Positions 52,231 to 64,000 of a DNA stretch of 64,000 bases are shown one piece after another (the stretch's first letter is position 1; each line of letters opens with the position of its first letter). The stretch covers positions 682,001 through 746,000 of the forward strand of contig CALSFV010000035.1 in assembly GCA_943737045.1 (NCBI GenBank), in the 5' to 3' direction. The DNA comes from Parapristionchus giblindavisi. Lineage: Eukaryota > Nematoda > Chromadorea > Rhabditida > Diplogasteridae. Made by a program: the position numbers and the translations under genes. The notes beneath the pieces were generated by a model. The model saw nothing but the letters and a program-made list of their open reading frames with translations, did no database searches and was not told the origin of the DNA.

Positions 52231-55200
52231 ATGTCAAACTGTAATCTTGTGTTGATTCCACAAAGCCCAAAATACAAAAGTAGCTTTCACTCTGATAAGA
52301 CCAAAAGAATACCTGACACGAAAAATTTTCTGCTAGACCCAGCGTGTCATATACCAAACGAAAGAGCAAAAAATTCTGAGTATTTTGCAACGTTTCATGT
52401 TGAACAACGGCCGCTCCAGCCGAATTAACAAAATTGAATTATGCATTTTTAGCATTAAAGAAATCGTGACACGCCAATATTTAATCTAAACTTATCGTAG
52501 CATATACCACGTGAAAGAGCAAAAAATTCTGAATAATCTACACTTCAGTTCATGTCAAACTGTAATCTTGTGTTGATTCCACAAAGCCCAAAATACAAAA
52601 GTAGCTTTCACTCTGATAAGACCAAAAGAATACCTGACACGAAAAATTTTCTGCTAGACCCAGCGTGTCATATACCAAACGAAAGAGCAAAAAATTCTGA
52701 GTATTTTGCAACGTTTCATGTTGAACAACGGCCGCTCCAGCCGAATTAACAAAATTGAATTATGCATTTTCGGCAATAAAGAATTCGTGACACGCCAATA
52801 TTTAATCTAAACTTATCGTAGCATATACCACGTGAAAGAGCAAAAAATTCTGAATAATCTACACTTCAGTTCATGTCAAACTGTAATCTTGTGTTGATTC
52901 CACAATGCCCAAAGTACAAAAGTAGCTTTCACTCTGATAAGACCAAAAGAATACCTGACATGAAAAATTTTCTGCTAGACCCAGCGTGTCATATACCAAA
53001 CGAAAGAGCAAAAAATTCTGAGTATTTTGCAACATTCCATGTTGAACAACGGCCGCTCCAGCCGAATTAACAACATTGAACCATGCATTTTTAGCATTAA
53101 AGAAATCGTGACACGCCAATATTTAATCTAAACTTATCGTAGCATATACCACGTGAAAGAGCAAAAAATTCTGAATAATCTACACTTCAGTTCATGTCAA
53201 ACTGTAATCTTGTGTTGATTCCACAAAGCCCAAAATACAAAAGTAGCTTTCACTCTGATAAGACCAAAAGAATACCTGACACGAAAAATTTTCTGCTAGA
53301 CTCAGCGTGTCATATACCAAACGAAAGAGCAAAAAATTCTGAGTATTTTGCAACGTTCCATGTTGAACAACGGCCGCTCCAGCCGAATTAACAACATTGA
53401 ATTATGCATTTTCGGCAATAAAGAATTCGTGACACGCCAATATTTAATCTAAACTTATCGTAGCATATACCACGTGAAAGAGCAAAAAATTCTGAATAAT
53501 CTACACTTCAGTTCATGTCAAACTGTAATCTTGTGTTGATTCCACACTGCCCAAAGTACAAAAGTAGCTTTCACTCTGATAAGACCAAAAGAATACCTGA
53601 CATGAAAAATTTTCTGCTAGACCCAGCGTGTCATATACCAAACGAAAGAGCAAAAAATTCTGAGTATTTTGCAACGTTCCATGTTGAACAACGGCCGCTC
53701 CAGCCGAATTAACAACATTGAACCATGCATTTTTAGCATTAAAGAAATCGTGACACGCCAATATTTAATCTAAACTTATCGTAGCATATACCACGTGAAA
53801 GAGCAAAAAATTCTGAATAATCTACACTTCAGTTCATGTCAAACTGTAATCTTGTGTTGATTCCACAAAGCCCAAAATACAAAAGTAGCTTTCACTCTGA
53901 TAAGACCAAAAGAATACCTGACACGAAAAATTTTCTGCTAGACTCAGCGTGTCATATACCAAACGAAAGAGCAAAAAATTCTGAGTATTTTGCAACATTC
54001 CATGTTGAACAACGGCCGCTCCAGCCGAATTAACAACATTGAACCATGCATTTTTAGCATTAAAGAAATCGTGACACGCCAATATTTAATCTAAACTTAT
54101 CGTAGCATATACCACGTGAAAGAGCAAAAAAATTCTGAATAATCTACACTTCAGTTCATGTCAAACTGTAATCTTGTGTTGATTCCACAAAGCCCAAAAT
54201 ACAAAAGTAGCTTTCACTCTGATAAGACCAAAAGAATACCTGACACGAAAAATTTTCTGCTACACTCAGCGTGTCATATATCAAACGAAAGAGCAAAAAA
54301 TTCTGAGTATTTTGCAACGTTCCATGTTGAACAACGGCCGCTCCAGCCGAATTAACAACATTGAACCATGCATTTTTAGCATTAAAGAATTCGTGACACG
54401 TCAATGCTTTATCGAAACTTATCGTAGCATATACCACGTGAAAGAGCAAAAAATTCTGAATAATCTACACTTCAGTTCATGTCAAACTGTAATCTTGTGT
54501 TGATTCCACAATGCCCAAAGTACAAAAGTAGCTTTCACTCTGATAAGACCAAAAGAATACCTGACATGAAAAATTTTCTGCTAGACCCAGCGTGTCATAT
54601 ACCAAACGAAAGAGCAAAAAATTCTGAGTATTTTGCAACGTTCCATGTTGAACAACGGCCGCTCCAGCCGAATTAACAACATTGAACCATGCATTTTTAG
54701 CATTAAAGAAATCGTGACACGCCAATATTTAATCTAAACTTATCGTAGCATATACCACGTGAAAGAGCAAAAAATTCTGAATAATCTACACTTCAGTTCA
54801 TGTCAAACTGTAATCTTGTGTTGATTCCACAAAGCCCAAAATACAAAAGTAGCTTTCACTCTGATAAGACCAAAAGAATACCTGACACGAAAAATTTTCT
54901 GCTAGACTCAGCGTGTCATATACCAAACGAAAGAGCAAAAAATTCTGAGTATTTTGCAACGTTCCATGTTGAACAACGGCCGCTCCAGCCGAATTAACAA
55001 CATTGAATTATGCATTTTCGGCAATAAAGAATTCGTGACACGCCAATATTTAATCTAAACTTATCGTAGCATATACCACGTGAAAGAGCAAAAAATTCTG
55101 AATAATCTACACTTCAGTTCATGTCAAACTGTAATCTTGTGTTGATTCCACAAAGCCCAAAATACAAAAGTAGCTTTCACTCTGATAAGACCAAAAGAAT

Positions 55201-55321
55201 ACCTGACACGAAAAATTTTCTGCTAGACCCAGCGTGTCATATACCAAACGAAAGAGCAAAAAATTCTGAGTATTTTGCAACGTTTCATGTTGAACAACGG
55301 CCGCTCCAGCCGAATTAACAA
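52231..55321 (+). repeat. Mixed monomers with P/C and C/SM hybrids
   Basis: Starts are 52231 P front with TAGCATT tail (junction 52440-52450), 52552 P, 52873 C front with 162a (junction 52981-53034), 53194 G with tail t1, 53515 C (CACTGCCC, private), 53836 SM with A7 (322 bp), 54158 H, 54479 C, 54800 G with t1, and the front of the P at 55121. No clear tandem period is seen. Confidence 0.75.
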
Positions 55322-58300
55322 AATTGAATTATGCATTTTCGGCAATAAAGAATTCGTGACACGCCAATATTTAATCTAAACTTATCGTAGCATATACCAC
55401 GTGAAAGAGCAAAAAATTCTGAATAATCTACACTTCAGTTCATGTCAAACTGTAATCTTGTGTTGATTCCACAATGCCCAAAGTACAAAAGTAGCTTTCA
55501 CTCTGATAAGACCAAAAGAATACCTGACATGAAAAATTTTCTGCTAGACCCAGCGTGTCATATACCAAACGAAAGAGCAAAAAATTCTGAGTATTTTGCA
55601 ACGTTCCATGTTGAACAACGGCCGCTCCAGCCGAATTAACAACATTGAACCATGCATTTTTAGCATTAAAGAAATTGTGACACGCCAATATTTAATCTAA
55701 ACTTATCGTAGCATATACCACGTGAAAGAGCAAAAAATTCTGAATAATCTACACTTCAGTTCATGTCAAACTGTAATCTTGTGTTGATTCCACAAAGCCC
55801 AAAATACAAAAGTAGCTTTCACTCTGATAAGACCAAAAGAATACCTGACACGAAAAATTTTCTGCTAGACCCAGCGTGTCATATACCAAACGAAAGAGCA
55901 AAAAATTCTGAGTATTTTGCAACGTTTCATGTTGAACAACGGCCGCTCCAGCCGAATTAACAAAATTGAATTATGCATTTTCGGCAATAAAGAATTCGTG
56001 ACACGCCAATATTTAATCTAAACTTATCGTAGCATATACCACGTGAAAGAGCAAAAAATTCTGAATAATCTACACTTCAGTTCATGTCAAACTGTAATCT
56101 TGTGTTGATTCCACAATGCCCAAAGTACAAAAGTAGCTTTCACTCTGATAAGACCAAAAGAATACCTGACATGAAAAATTTTCTGCTAGACCCAGCGTGT
56201 CATATACCAAACGAAAGAGCAAAAAATTCTGAGTATTTTGCAACGTTCCATGTTGAACAACGGCCGCTCCAGCCGAATTAACAACATTGAACCATGCATT
56301 TTTAGCATTAAAGAAATCGTGACACGCCAATATTTAATCTAAACTTATCGTAGCATATACCACGTGAAAGAGCAAAAAATTCTGAATAATCTACACTTCA
56401 GTTCATGTCAAACTGTAATCTTGTGTTGATTCCACAAAGCCCAAAATACAAAAGTAGCTTTCACTCTGATAAGACCAAAAGAATACCTGACATGAAAAAT
56501 TTTCTGCTAGACTCAGCGTGTCATATACCAAACGAAAGAGCAAAAAATTCTGAGTATTTTGCAACATTCCATGTTGAACAACGGCCGCTCCAGCCGAATT
56601 AACAACATTGAACCATGCATTTTTAGCATTAAAGAAATCGTGACACGCCAATATTTAATCTAAACTTATCGTAGCATATACCACGTGAAAGAGCAAAAAA
56701 TTCTGAATAATCTACACTTCAGTTCATGTCAAACTGTAATCTTGTGTTGATTCCACAAAGCCCAAAATACAAAAGTAGCTTTCACTCTGATAAGACCAAA
56801 AGAATACCTGACACGAAAAATTTTCTGCTAGACTCAGCGTGTCATATACCAAACGAAAGAGCAAAAAATTCTGAGTATTTTGCAACATTCCATGTTGAAC
56901 AACGGCCGCTCCAGCCGAATTAACAACATTGAACCATGCATTTTTAGCATTAAAGAAATCGTGACACGCCAATATTTAATCTAAACTTATCGTAGCATAT
57001 ACCACGTGAAAGAGCAAAAAAATTCTGAATAATCTACACTTCAGTTCATGTCAAACTGTAATCTTGTGTTGATTCCACAAAGCCCAAAATACAAAAGTAG
57101 CTTTCACTCTGATAAGACCAAAAGAATACCTGACACGAAAAATTTTCTGCTACACTCAGCGTGTCATATATCAAACGAAAGAGCAAAAAATTCTGAGTAT
57201 TTTGCAACGTTCCATGTTGAACAACGGCCGCTCCAGCCGAATTAACAACATTGAACCATGCATTTTTAGCATTAAAGAATTCGTGACACGTCAATGCTTT
57301 ATCGAAACTTATCGTAGCATATACCACGTGAAAGAGCAAAAAATTCTGAATAATCTACACTTCAGTTCATGTCAAACTGTAATCTTGTGTTGATTCCACA
57401 ATGCCCAAAGTACAAAAGTAGCTTTCACTCTGATAAGACCAAAAGAATACCTGACATGAAAAATTTTCTGCTAGACCCAGCGTGTCATATACCAAACGAA
57501 AGAGCAAAAAATTCTGAGTATTTTGCAACGTTCCATGTTGAACAACGGCCGCTCCAGCCGAATTAACAACATTGAATTATGCATTTTCGGCAATAAAGAA
57601 TTCGTGACACGCCAATATTTAATCTAAACTTATCGTAGCATATACCACGTGAAAGAGCAAAAAATTCTGAATAATCTACACTTCAGTTCATGTCAAACTG
57701 TAATCTTGTGTTGATTCCACAATGCCCAAAGTACAAAAGTAGCTTTCACTCTGATAAGACCAAAAGAATACCTGACATGAAAAATTTTCTGCTAGACCCA
57801 GCGTGTCATATACCAAACGAAAGAGCAAAAAATTCTGAGTATTTTGCAACGTTCCATGTTGAACAACGGCCGCTCCAGCCGAATTAACAACATTGAACCA
57901 TGCATTTTTAGCATTAAAGAAATCGTGACACGCCAATATTTAATCTAAACTTATCGTAGCATATACCACGTGAAAGAGCAAAAAATTCTGAATAATCTAC
58001 ACTTCAGTTCATGTCAAACTGTAATCTTGTGTTGATTCCACAAAGCCCAAAATACAAAAGTAGCTTTCACTCTGATAAGACCAAAAGAATACCTGACACG
58101 AAAAATTTTCTGCTAGACTCAGCGTGTCATATACCAAACGAAAGAGCAAAAAATTCTGAGTATTTTGCAACATTCCATGTTGAACAACGGCCGCTCCAGC
58201 CGAATTAACAACATTGAACCATGCATTTTTAGCATTAAAGAAATCGTGACACGCCAATATTTAATCTAAACTTATCGTAGCATATACCACGTGAAAGAGC

Positions 58301-60138
58301 AAAAAAATTCTGAATAATCTACACTTCAGTTCATGTCAAACTGTAATCTTGTGTTGATTCCACAAAGCCCAAAATACAAAAGTAGCTTTCACTCTGATAA
58401 GACCAAAAGAATACCTGACACGAAAAATTTTCTGCTACACTCAGCGTGTCATATATCAAACGAAAGAGCAAAAAATTCTGAGTATTTTGCAACGTTCCAT
58501 GTTGAACAACGGCCGCTCCAGCCGAATTAACAACATTGAACCATGCATTTTTAGCATTAAAGAATTCGTGACACGTCAATGCTTTATCGAAACTTATCGT
58601 AGCATATACCACGTGAAAGAGCAAAAAATTCTGAATAATCTACACTTCAGTTCATGTCAAACTGTAATCTTGTGTTGATTCCACAATGCCCAAAGTACAA
58701 AAGTAGCTTTCACTCTGATAAGACCAAAAGAATACCTAAAATGAAAAATTTTCTGCTAGACCCAGCGTGTCATATACCAAACGAAAGAGCAAAAAATTCT
58801 GAGTATTTTGCAACGTTCCATGTTGAACAACGGCCGCTCCAGCCGAATTAACAACATTGAACCATGCATTTTTAGCATTAAAGAAATCGTGACACGCCAA
58901 TATTTAATCTAAACTTATCGTAGCATATACCACGTGAAAGAGCAAAAAATTCTGAATAATCTACACTTCAGTTCATGTCAAACTGTAATCTTGTGTTGAT
59001 TCCACAAAGCCCAAAATACAAAAGTAGCTTTCACTCTGATAAGACCAAAAGAATACCTGACACGAAAAATTTTCTGCTAGACTCAGCGTGTCATATACCA
59101 AACGAAAGAGCAAAAAATTCTGAGTATTTTGCAACGTTCCATGTTGAACAACGGCCGCTCCAGCCGAATTAACAACATTGAATTATGCATTTTCGGCAAT
59201 AAAGAATTCGTGACACGTCAATGCTTTATCGAAACTTATCGTAGCATATACCACGTGAAAGAGCAAAAAATTCTGAATAATCTACACTTCAGTTCATGTC
59301 AAACTGTAATCTTGTGTTGATTCCGCAATGCCCAAAGTACAAAAGTAGCTTTCACTCTGATAAGACCAAAAGAATACCTGACATGAAAAATTTTCTGCTA
59401 GACCCAGCGTGTCATATACCAAACGAAAGAGCAAAAAATTCTGAGTATTTTGCAACGTTCCATGTTGAACAACGGCCGCTCCAGCCGAATTAACAACATT
59501 GAACCATGCATTTTCGGCAATAAAGAATTCGTGACACGCCAATGCTTTATCGTAGCATATCGTAGCATATACCACGTGAAAGAGCAAAAAATTCTGAATA
59601 ATCTACACTTCAGTTCATGTCAAACTGTAATCTTGTGTTGATTCCACAATGCCCAAAGTACAAAAGTAGCTTTCACTCTGATAAGACCAAAAGAATACCT
59701 GACATGAAATATTTTCTGCTAGACCCAGCGTGTCATATACCAAACGAAAGAGCAAAAAATTCTGAGTATTTTGCAACGTTCCATGTTGAACAACGGCCGC
59801 TCCAGCCGAATTAACAACATTGAACCATGCATTTTTAGCATTAAAGAAATCGTGACACGCCAATATTTAATCTAAACTTATCGTAGCATATACCACGTGA
59901 AAGAGCAAAAAATTCTGAATAATCTACACTTCAGTTCATGTCAAACTGTAATCTTGTGTTGATTCCACAAAGCCCAAAATACAAAAGTAGCTTTCACTCT
60001 GATAAGACCAAAAGAATACCTGACACGAAAAATTTTCTGCTAGACTCAGCGTGTCATATACCAAACGAAAGAGCAAAAAATTCTGAGTATTTTGCAACAT
60101 TCCATGTTGAACAACGGCCGCTCCAGCCGAATTAACAA
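55322..60138 (+). repeat. 4,817-bp 15-mer higher-order unit, copy 1
   Basis: From the P tail at 55322 the order is C(N) 55442, P 55763, C 56084, SM with 89t 56405, SM-A7 56726, H 57048, C with G-type tail 57369, C 57690, SM-A7 58011, H 58333, C with CCTAAAATG 58654, G 58975, Cx-t3 59296, Y 59617, then the front of 59938. The period is 15 x 321 + 2, the 2 coming from two A7 monomers. Within it, SM-A7-H-C-x repeats at 1,285 bases (56726 and 58011). Confidence 0.85.
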
Positions 60139-60258
60139 AATTGAATTATGCATTTTCGGCAATAAAGAATTCGTGACACGCCAATATTTAATCTAAACTT
60201 ATCGTAGCATATACCACGTGAAAGAGCAAAAAATTCTGAATAATCTACACTTCAGTTC
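59938..60258 (+). repeat. SM/P hybrid monomer at the 15-mer junction
   Basis: The front is SM (109t, 162a, 165c) and the back is P (202a, 209-210 tt, cgg tail), so the switch lies between 60102 and 60139. This is exactly where copy 2 of the 4,817-bp unit begins. It is best read as the crossover monomer made by unequal exchange between an SM and a P monomer in register. Confidence 0.75.
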
Positions 60259-63200
60259 ATGTCAAACTGTAATCTTGTGTTGATTCCACAATGCCCAAAG
60301 TACAAAAGTAGCTTTCACTCTGATAAGACCAAAAGAATACCTGACATGAAAAATTTTCTGCTAGACCCAGCGTGTCATATACCAAACGAAAGAGCAAAAA
60401 ATTCTGAGTATTTTGCAACGTTCCATGTTGAACAACGGCCGCTCCAGCCGAATTAACAACATTGAACCATGCATTTTTAGCATTAAAGAAATTGTGACAC
60501 GCCAATATTTAATCTAAACTTATCGTAGCATATACCACGTGAAAGAGCAAAAAATTCTGAATAATCTACACTTCAGTTCATGTCAAACTGTAATCTTGTG
60601 TTGATTCCACAAAGCCCAAAATACAAAAGTAGCTTTCACTCTGATAAGACCAAAAGAATACCTGACACGAAAAATTTTCTGCTAGACCCAGCGTGTCATA
60701 TACCAAACGAAAGAGCAAAAAATTCTGAGTATTTTGCAACGTTTCATGTTGAACAACGGCCGCTCCAGCCGAATTAACAAAATTGAATTATGCATTTTCG
60801 GCAATAAAGAATTCGTGACACGCCAATATTTAATCTAAACTTATCGTAGCATATACCACGTGAAAGAGCAAAAAATTCTGAATAATCTACACTTCAGTTC
60901 ATGTCAAACTGTAATCTTGTGTTGATTCCACAATGCCCAAAGTACAAAAGTAGCTTTCACTCTGATAAGACCAAAAGAATACCTGACATGAAAAATTTTC
61001 TGCTAGACCCAGCGTGTCATATACCAAACGAAAGAGCAAAAAATTCTGAGTATTTTGCAACGTTCCATGTTGAACAACGGCCGCTCCAGCCGAATTAACA
61101 ACATTGAACCATGCATTTTTAGCATTAAAGAAATCGTGACACGCCAATATTTAATCTAAACTTATCGTAGCATATACCACGTGAAAGAGCAAAAAATTCT
61201 GAATAATCTACACTTCAGTTCATGTCAAACTGTAATCTTGTGTTGATTCCACAAAGCCCAAAATACAAAAGTAGCTTTCACTCTGATAAGACCAAAAGAA
61301 TACCTGACATGAAAAATTTTCTGCTAGACTCAGCGTGTCATATACCAAACGAAAGAGCAAAAAATTCTGAGTATTTTGCAACATTCCATGTTGAACAACG
61401 GCCGCTCCAGCCGAATTAACAACATTGAACCATGCATTTTTAGCATTAAAGAAATCGTGACACGCCAATATTTAATCTAAACTTATCGTAGCATATACCA
61501 CGTGAAAGAGCAAAAAATTCTGAATAATCTACACTTCAGTTCATGTCAAACTGTAATCTTGTGTTGATTCCACAAAGCCCAAAATACAAAAGTAGCTTTC
61601 ACTCTGATAAGACCAAAAGAATACCTGACACGAAAAATTTTCTGCTAGACTCAGCGTGTCATATACCAAACGAAAGAGCAAAAAATTCTGAGTATTTTGC
61701 AACATTCCATGTTGAACAACGGCCGCTCCAGCCGAATTAACAACATTGAACCATGCATTTTTAGCATTAAAGAAATCGTGACACGCCAATATTTAATCTA
61801 AACTTATCGTAGCATATACCACGTGAAAGAGCAAAAAAATTCTGAATAATCTACACTTCAGTTCATGTCAAACTGTAATCTTGTGTTGATTCCACAAAGC
61901 CCAAAATACAAAAGTAGCTTTCACTCTGATAAGACCAAAAGAATACCTGACACGAAAAATTTTCTGCTACACTCAGCGTGTCATATATCAAACGAAAGAG
62001 CAAAAAATTCTGAGTATTTTGCAACGTTCCATGTTGAACAACGGCCGCTCCAGCCGAATTAACAACATTGAACCATGCATTTTTAGCATTAAAGAATTCG
62101 TGACACGTCAATGCTTTATCGAAACTTATCGTAGCATATACCACGTGAAAGAGCAAAAAATTCTGAATAATCTACACTTCAGTTCATGTCAAACTGTAAT
62201 CTTGTGTTGATTCCACAATGCCCAAAGTACAAAAGTAGCTTTCACTCTGATAAGACCAAAAGAATACCTGACATGAAAAATTTTCTGCTAGACCCAGCGT
62301 GTCATATACCAAACGAAAGAGCAAAAAATTCTGAGTATTTTGCAACGTTCCATGTTGAACAACGGCCGCTCCAGCCGAATTAACAACATTGAATTATGCA
62401 TTTTCGGCAATAAAGAATTCGTGACACGCCAATATTTAATCTAAACTTATCGTAGCATATACCACGTGAAAGAGCAAAAAATTCTGAATAATCTACACTT
62501 CAGTTCATGTCAAACTGTAATCTTGTGTTGATTCCACAATGCCCAAAGTACAAAAGTAGCTTTCACTCTGATAAGACCAAAAGAATACCTGACATGAAAA
62601 ATTTTCTGCTAGACCCAGCGTGTCATATACCAAACGAAAGAGCAAAAAATTCTGAGTATTTTGCAACGTTCCATGTTGAACAACGGCCGCTCCAGCCGAA
62701 TTAACAACATTGAACCATGCATTTTTAGCATTAAAGAAATCGTGACACGCCAATATTTAATCTAAACTTATCGTAGCATATACCACGTGAAAGAGCAAAA
62801 AATTCTGAATAATCTACACTTCAGTTCATGTCAAACTGTAATCTTGTGTTGATTCCACAAAGCCCAAAATACAAAAGTAGCTTTCACTCTGATAAGACCA
62901 AAAGAATACCTGACACGAAAAATTTTCTGCTAGACTCAGCGTGTCATATACCAAACGAAAGAGCAAAAAATTCTGAGTATTTTGCAACATTCCATGTTGA
63001 ACAACGGCCGCTCCAGCCGAATTAACAACATTGAACCATGCATTTTTAGCATTAAAGAAATCGTGACACGCCAATATTTAATCTAAACTTATCGTAGCAT
63101 ATACCACGTGAAAGAGCAAAAAAATTCTGAATAATCTACACTTCAGTTCATGTCAAACTGTAATCTTGTGTTGATTCCACAAAGCCCAAAATACAAAAGT

Positions 63201-64000
63201 AGCTTTCACTCTGATAAGACCAAAAGAATACCTGACACGAAAAATTTTCTGCTACACTCAGCGTGTCATATATCAAACGAAAGAGCAAAAAATTCTGAGT
63301 ATTTTGCAACGTTCCATGTTGAACAACGGCCGCTCCAGCCGAATTAACAACATTGAACCATGCATTTTTAGCATTAAAGAATTCGTGACACGTCAATGCT
63401 TTATCGAAACTTATCGTAGCATATACCACGTGAAAGAGCAAAAAATTCTGAATAATCTACACTTCAGTTCATGTCAAACTGTAATCTTGTGTTGATTCCA
63501 CAATGCCCAAAGTACAAAAGTAGCTTTCACTCTGATAAGACCAAAAGAATACCTAAAATGAAAAATTTTCTGCTAGACCCAGCGTGTCATATACCAAACG
63601 AAAGAGCAAAAAATTCTGAGTATTTTGCAACGTTCCATGTTGAACAACGGCCGCTCCAGCCGAATTAACAACATTGAACCATGCATTTTTAGCATTAAAG
63701 AAATCGTGACACGCCAATATTTAATCTAAACTTATCGTAGCATATACCACGTGAAAGAGCAAAAAATTCTGAATAATCTACACTTCAGTTCATGTCAAAC
63801 TGTAATCTTGTGTTGATTCCACAAAGCCCAAAATACAAAAGTAGCTTTCACTCTGATAAGACCAAAAGAATACCTGACACGAAAAATTTTCTGCTAGACT
63901 CAGCGTGTCATATACCAAACGAAAGAGCAAAAAATTCTGAGTATTTTGCAACGTTCCATGTTGAACAACGGCCGCTCCAGCCGAATTAACAACATTGAAT
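60139..64000 (+). repeat. 4,817-bp 15-mer higher-order unit, copy 2 (cut by the window end)
   Basis: Every diagnostic monomer of copy 1 returns 4,817 bases on: C(N) 60259, P 60580, C 60901, SM with 89t 61222, SM-A7 61543, H 61865, C with G-type tail 62186, C 62507, SM-A7 62828, H 63150, C with CCTAAAATG 63471, S front 63792. I saw no difference in the markers checked over about 3.9 kb. The rest of the copy lies beyond the window. Confidence 0.85.
63792..64000 (+). repeat. Partial monomer at the right edge (S front, probably G)
   Basis: The first 209 bases of a monomer are present: S front with 162g and ATTGAAT at the cut. By comparison with 58975, 4,817 bases earlier, it should be a G monomer, but the tail is outside the window. 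Confidence 0.8.

Larger units (their letters stand above)
1..64000 (+). repeat. 321-bp satellite DNA array, continuous
   Basis: The same 321-base unit recurs head to tail across the window, with the string ATGTCAAACTG at 220, 541, 862, 1183 and so on to 63792. There are 198 complete units and two partial ones. Summed indels over 198 units are only +14 bases, from 15 length-variant monomers. All units have the same orientation and nothing unique interrupts them. A long homogeneous A+T-rich tandem array like this is typical of centromeric or pericentromeric satellite in eukaryotes; that placement is inference, since no flanking sequence is present. Both edges cut inside a monomer, so the array is longer than 64 kb. 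Confidence 0.99.

Noticed and set aside
1..64000. CRISPR array or phage-like direct repeats
   Set aside because: The repeat unit is 321 bp with no unique spacers. The variation is point changes shared between copies, not distinct inserts.
1..64000. A tandem array of protein-coding or rRNA/tRNA genes
   Set aside because: No rRNA-like or tRNA-like segment is seen in the monomer, and no open frame longer than 97 codons exists in the window.

Overview
The whole 64,000-base window is one uninterrupted head-to-tail satellite DNA array. The monomer is 321 bp and about 36 % G+C (hand count of one copy). If each monomer is started at its ATGTCAAACTG, there are 198 complete monomers (220 to 63791), a 219-base partial copy at the left edge and a 209-base partial copy at the right edge. 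The array therefore runs beyond both ends of the window. I see no inversion, transposon insertion, unique spacer, tRNA, rRNA, CRISPR array or credible protein gene. The many short open frames on both strands are by-products of the repeat. The layout suggests a eukaryotic nuclear chromosome, centromeric or pericentromeric heterochromatin, assembled from long reads. CpG is not depleted in the monomer, which fits an invertebrate such as an insect slightly better than a vertebrate or plant. I cannot name the species or match the monomer to a published satellite.

The monomer is itself an old dimer. Two parts starting at CATATACC, 153 and 168 bp long, still align: offsets 74-149 against 227-302 match at about 58 of 76 positions without gaps. 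Offsets below count from the A of ATGTCAAACTG.

Monomer classes used here. C: 34t, 42g, 89t, 109c. P: 34a, 42a, 89c, 109c, 165t and a 'cgg tail' (202a, 209-210 tt, 220c, 221g, 225a, 233t). S: 34a, 42a, 89c, 109t, divided into SM (162a) and ST (162g). H: S with 106c and 124t. G: S with 162g, 209-210 tt and cgg tail. Rarer forms: K (C with 72g and 144a), Cs (C with 109t), Ce (C with 233t), Cx (C with cgg tail), Y (C with 94t), E (S with 97a), N (235t), SMr (SM with 156c), SA (SM with 22c), Gr (G with 198g), Hd (H with 198t). Three versions of offsets 244-262 exist: t1 (CGCCAATATTTAATC), t2 (CGTCAATGCTTTATCGAAA) and t3 (CGCCAATGCTTTATCGTAG).

The order of classes shows many local higher-order repeats. 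1-7281: 7-mer, 3-mer and 5-mer units built on K, Cs, C, ST and P. 10491-13058: a 4-mer twice. 15302-16585: a 2-mer twice. 17228-19155: a 3-mer twice. 22045-25262: a 5-mer of 1,609 bp twice. 31046-33934: a 963-bp 3-mer three times. 35860-40032: 5-mers and 4-mers with crossover-type hybrid monomers. 40033-45168: a 2,568-bp 8-mer twice. 47095-52230: a different 2,568-bp 8-mer twice. 55322-64000: a 4,817-bp 15-mer in one full and one partial copy. No genes work together here. The biology in the window is repeat evolution: unequal exchange, gene conversion and local amplification, visible at single-monomer resolution. All comparisons were made by eye; no alignment or database search was run.
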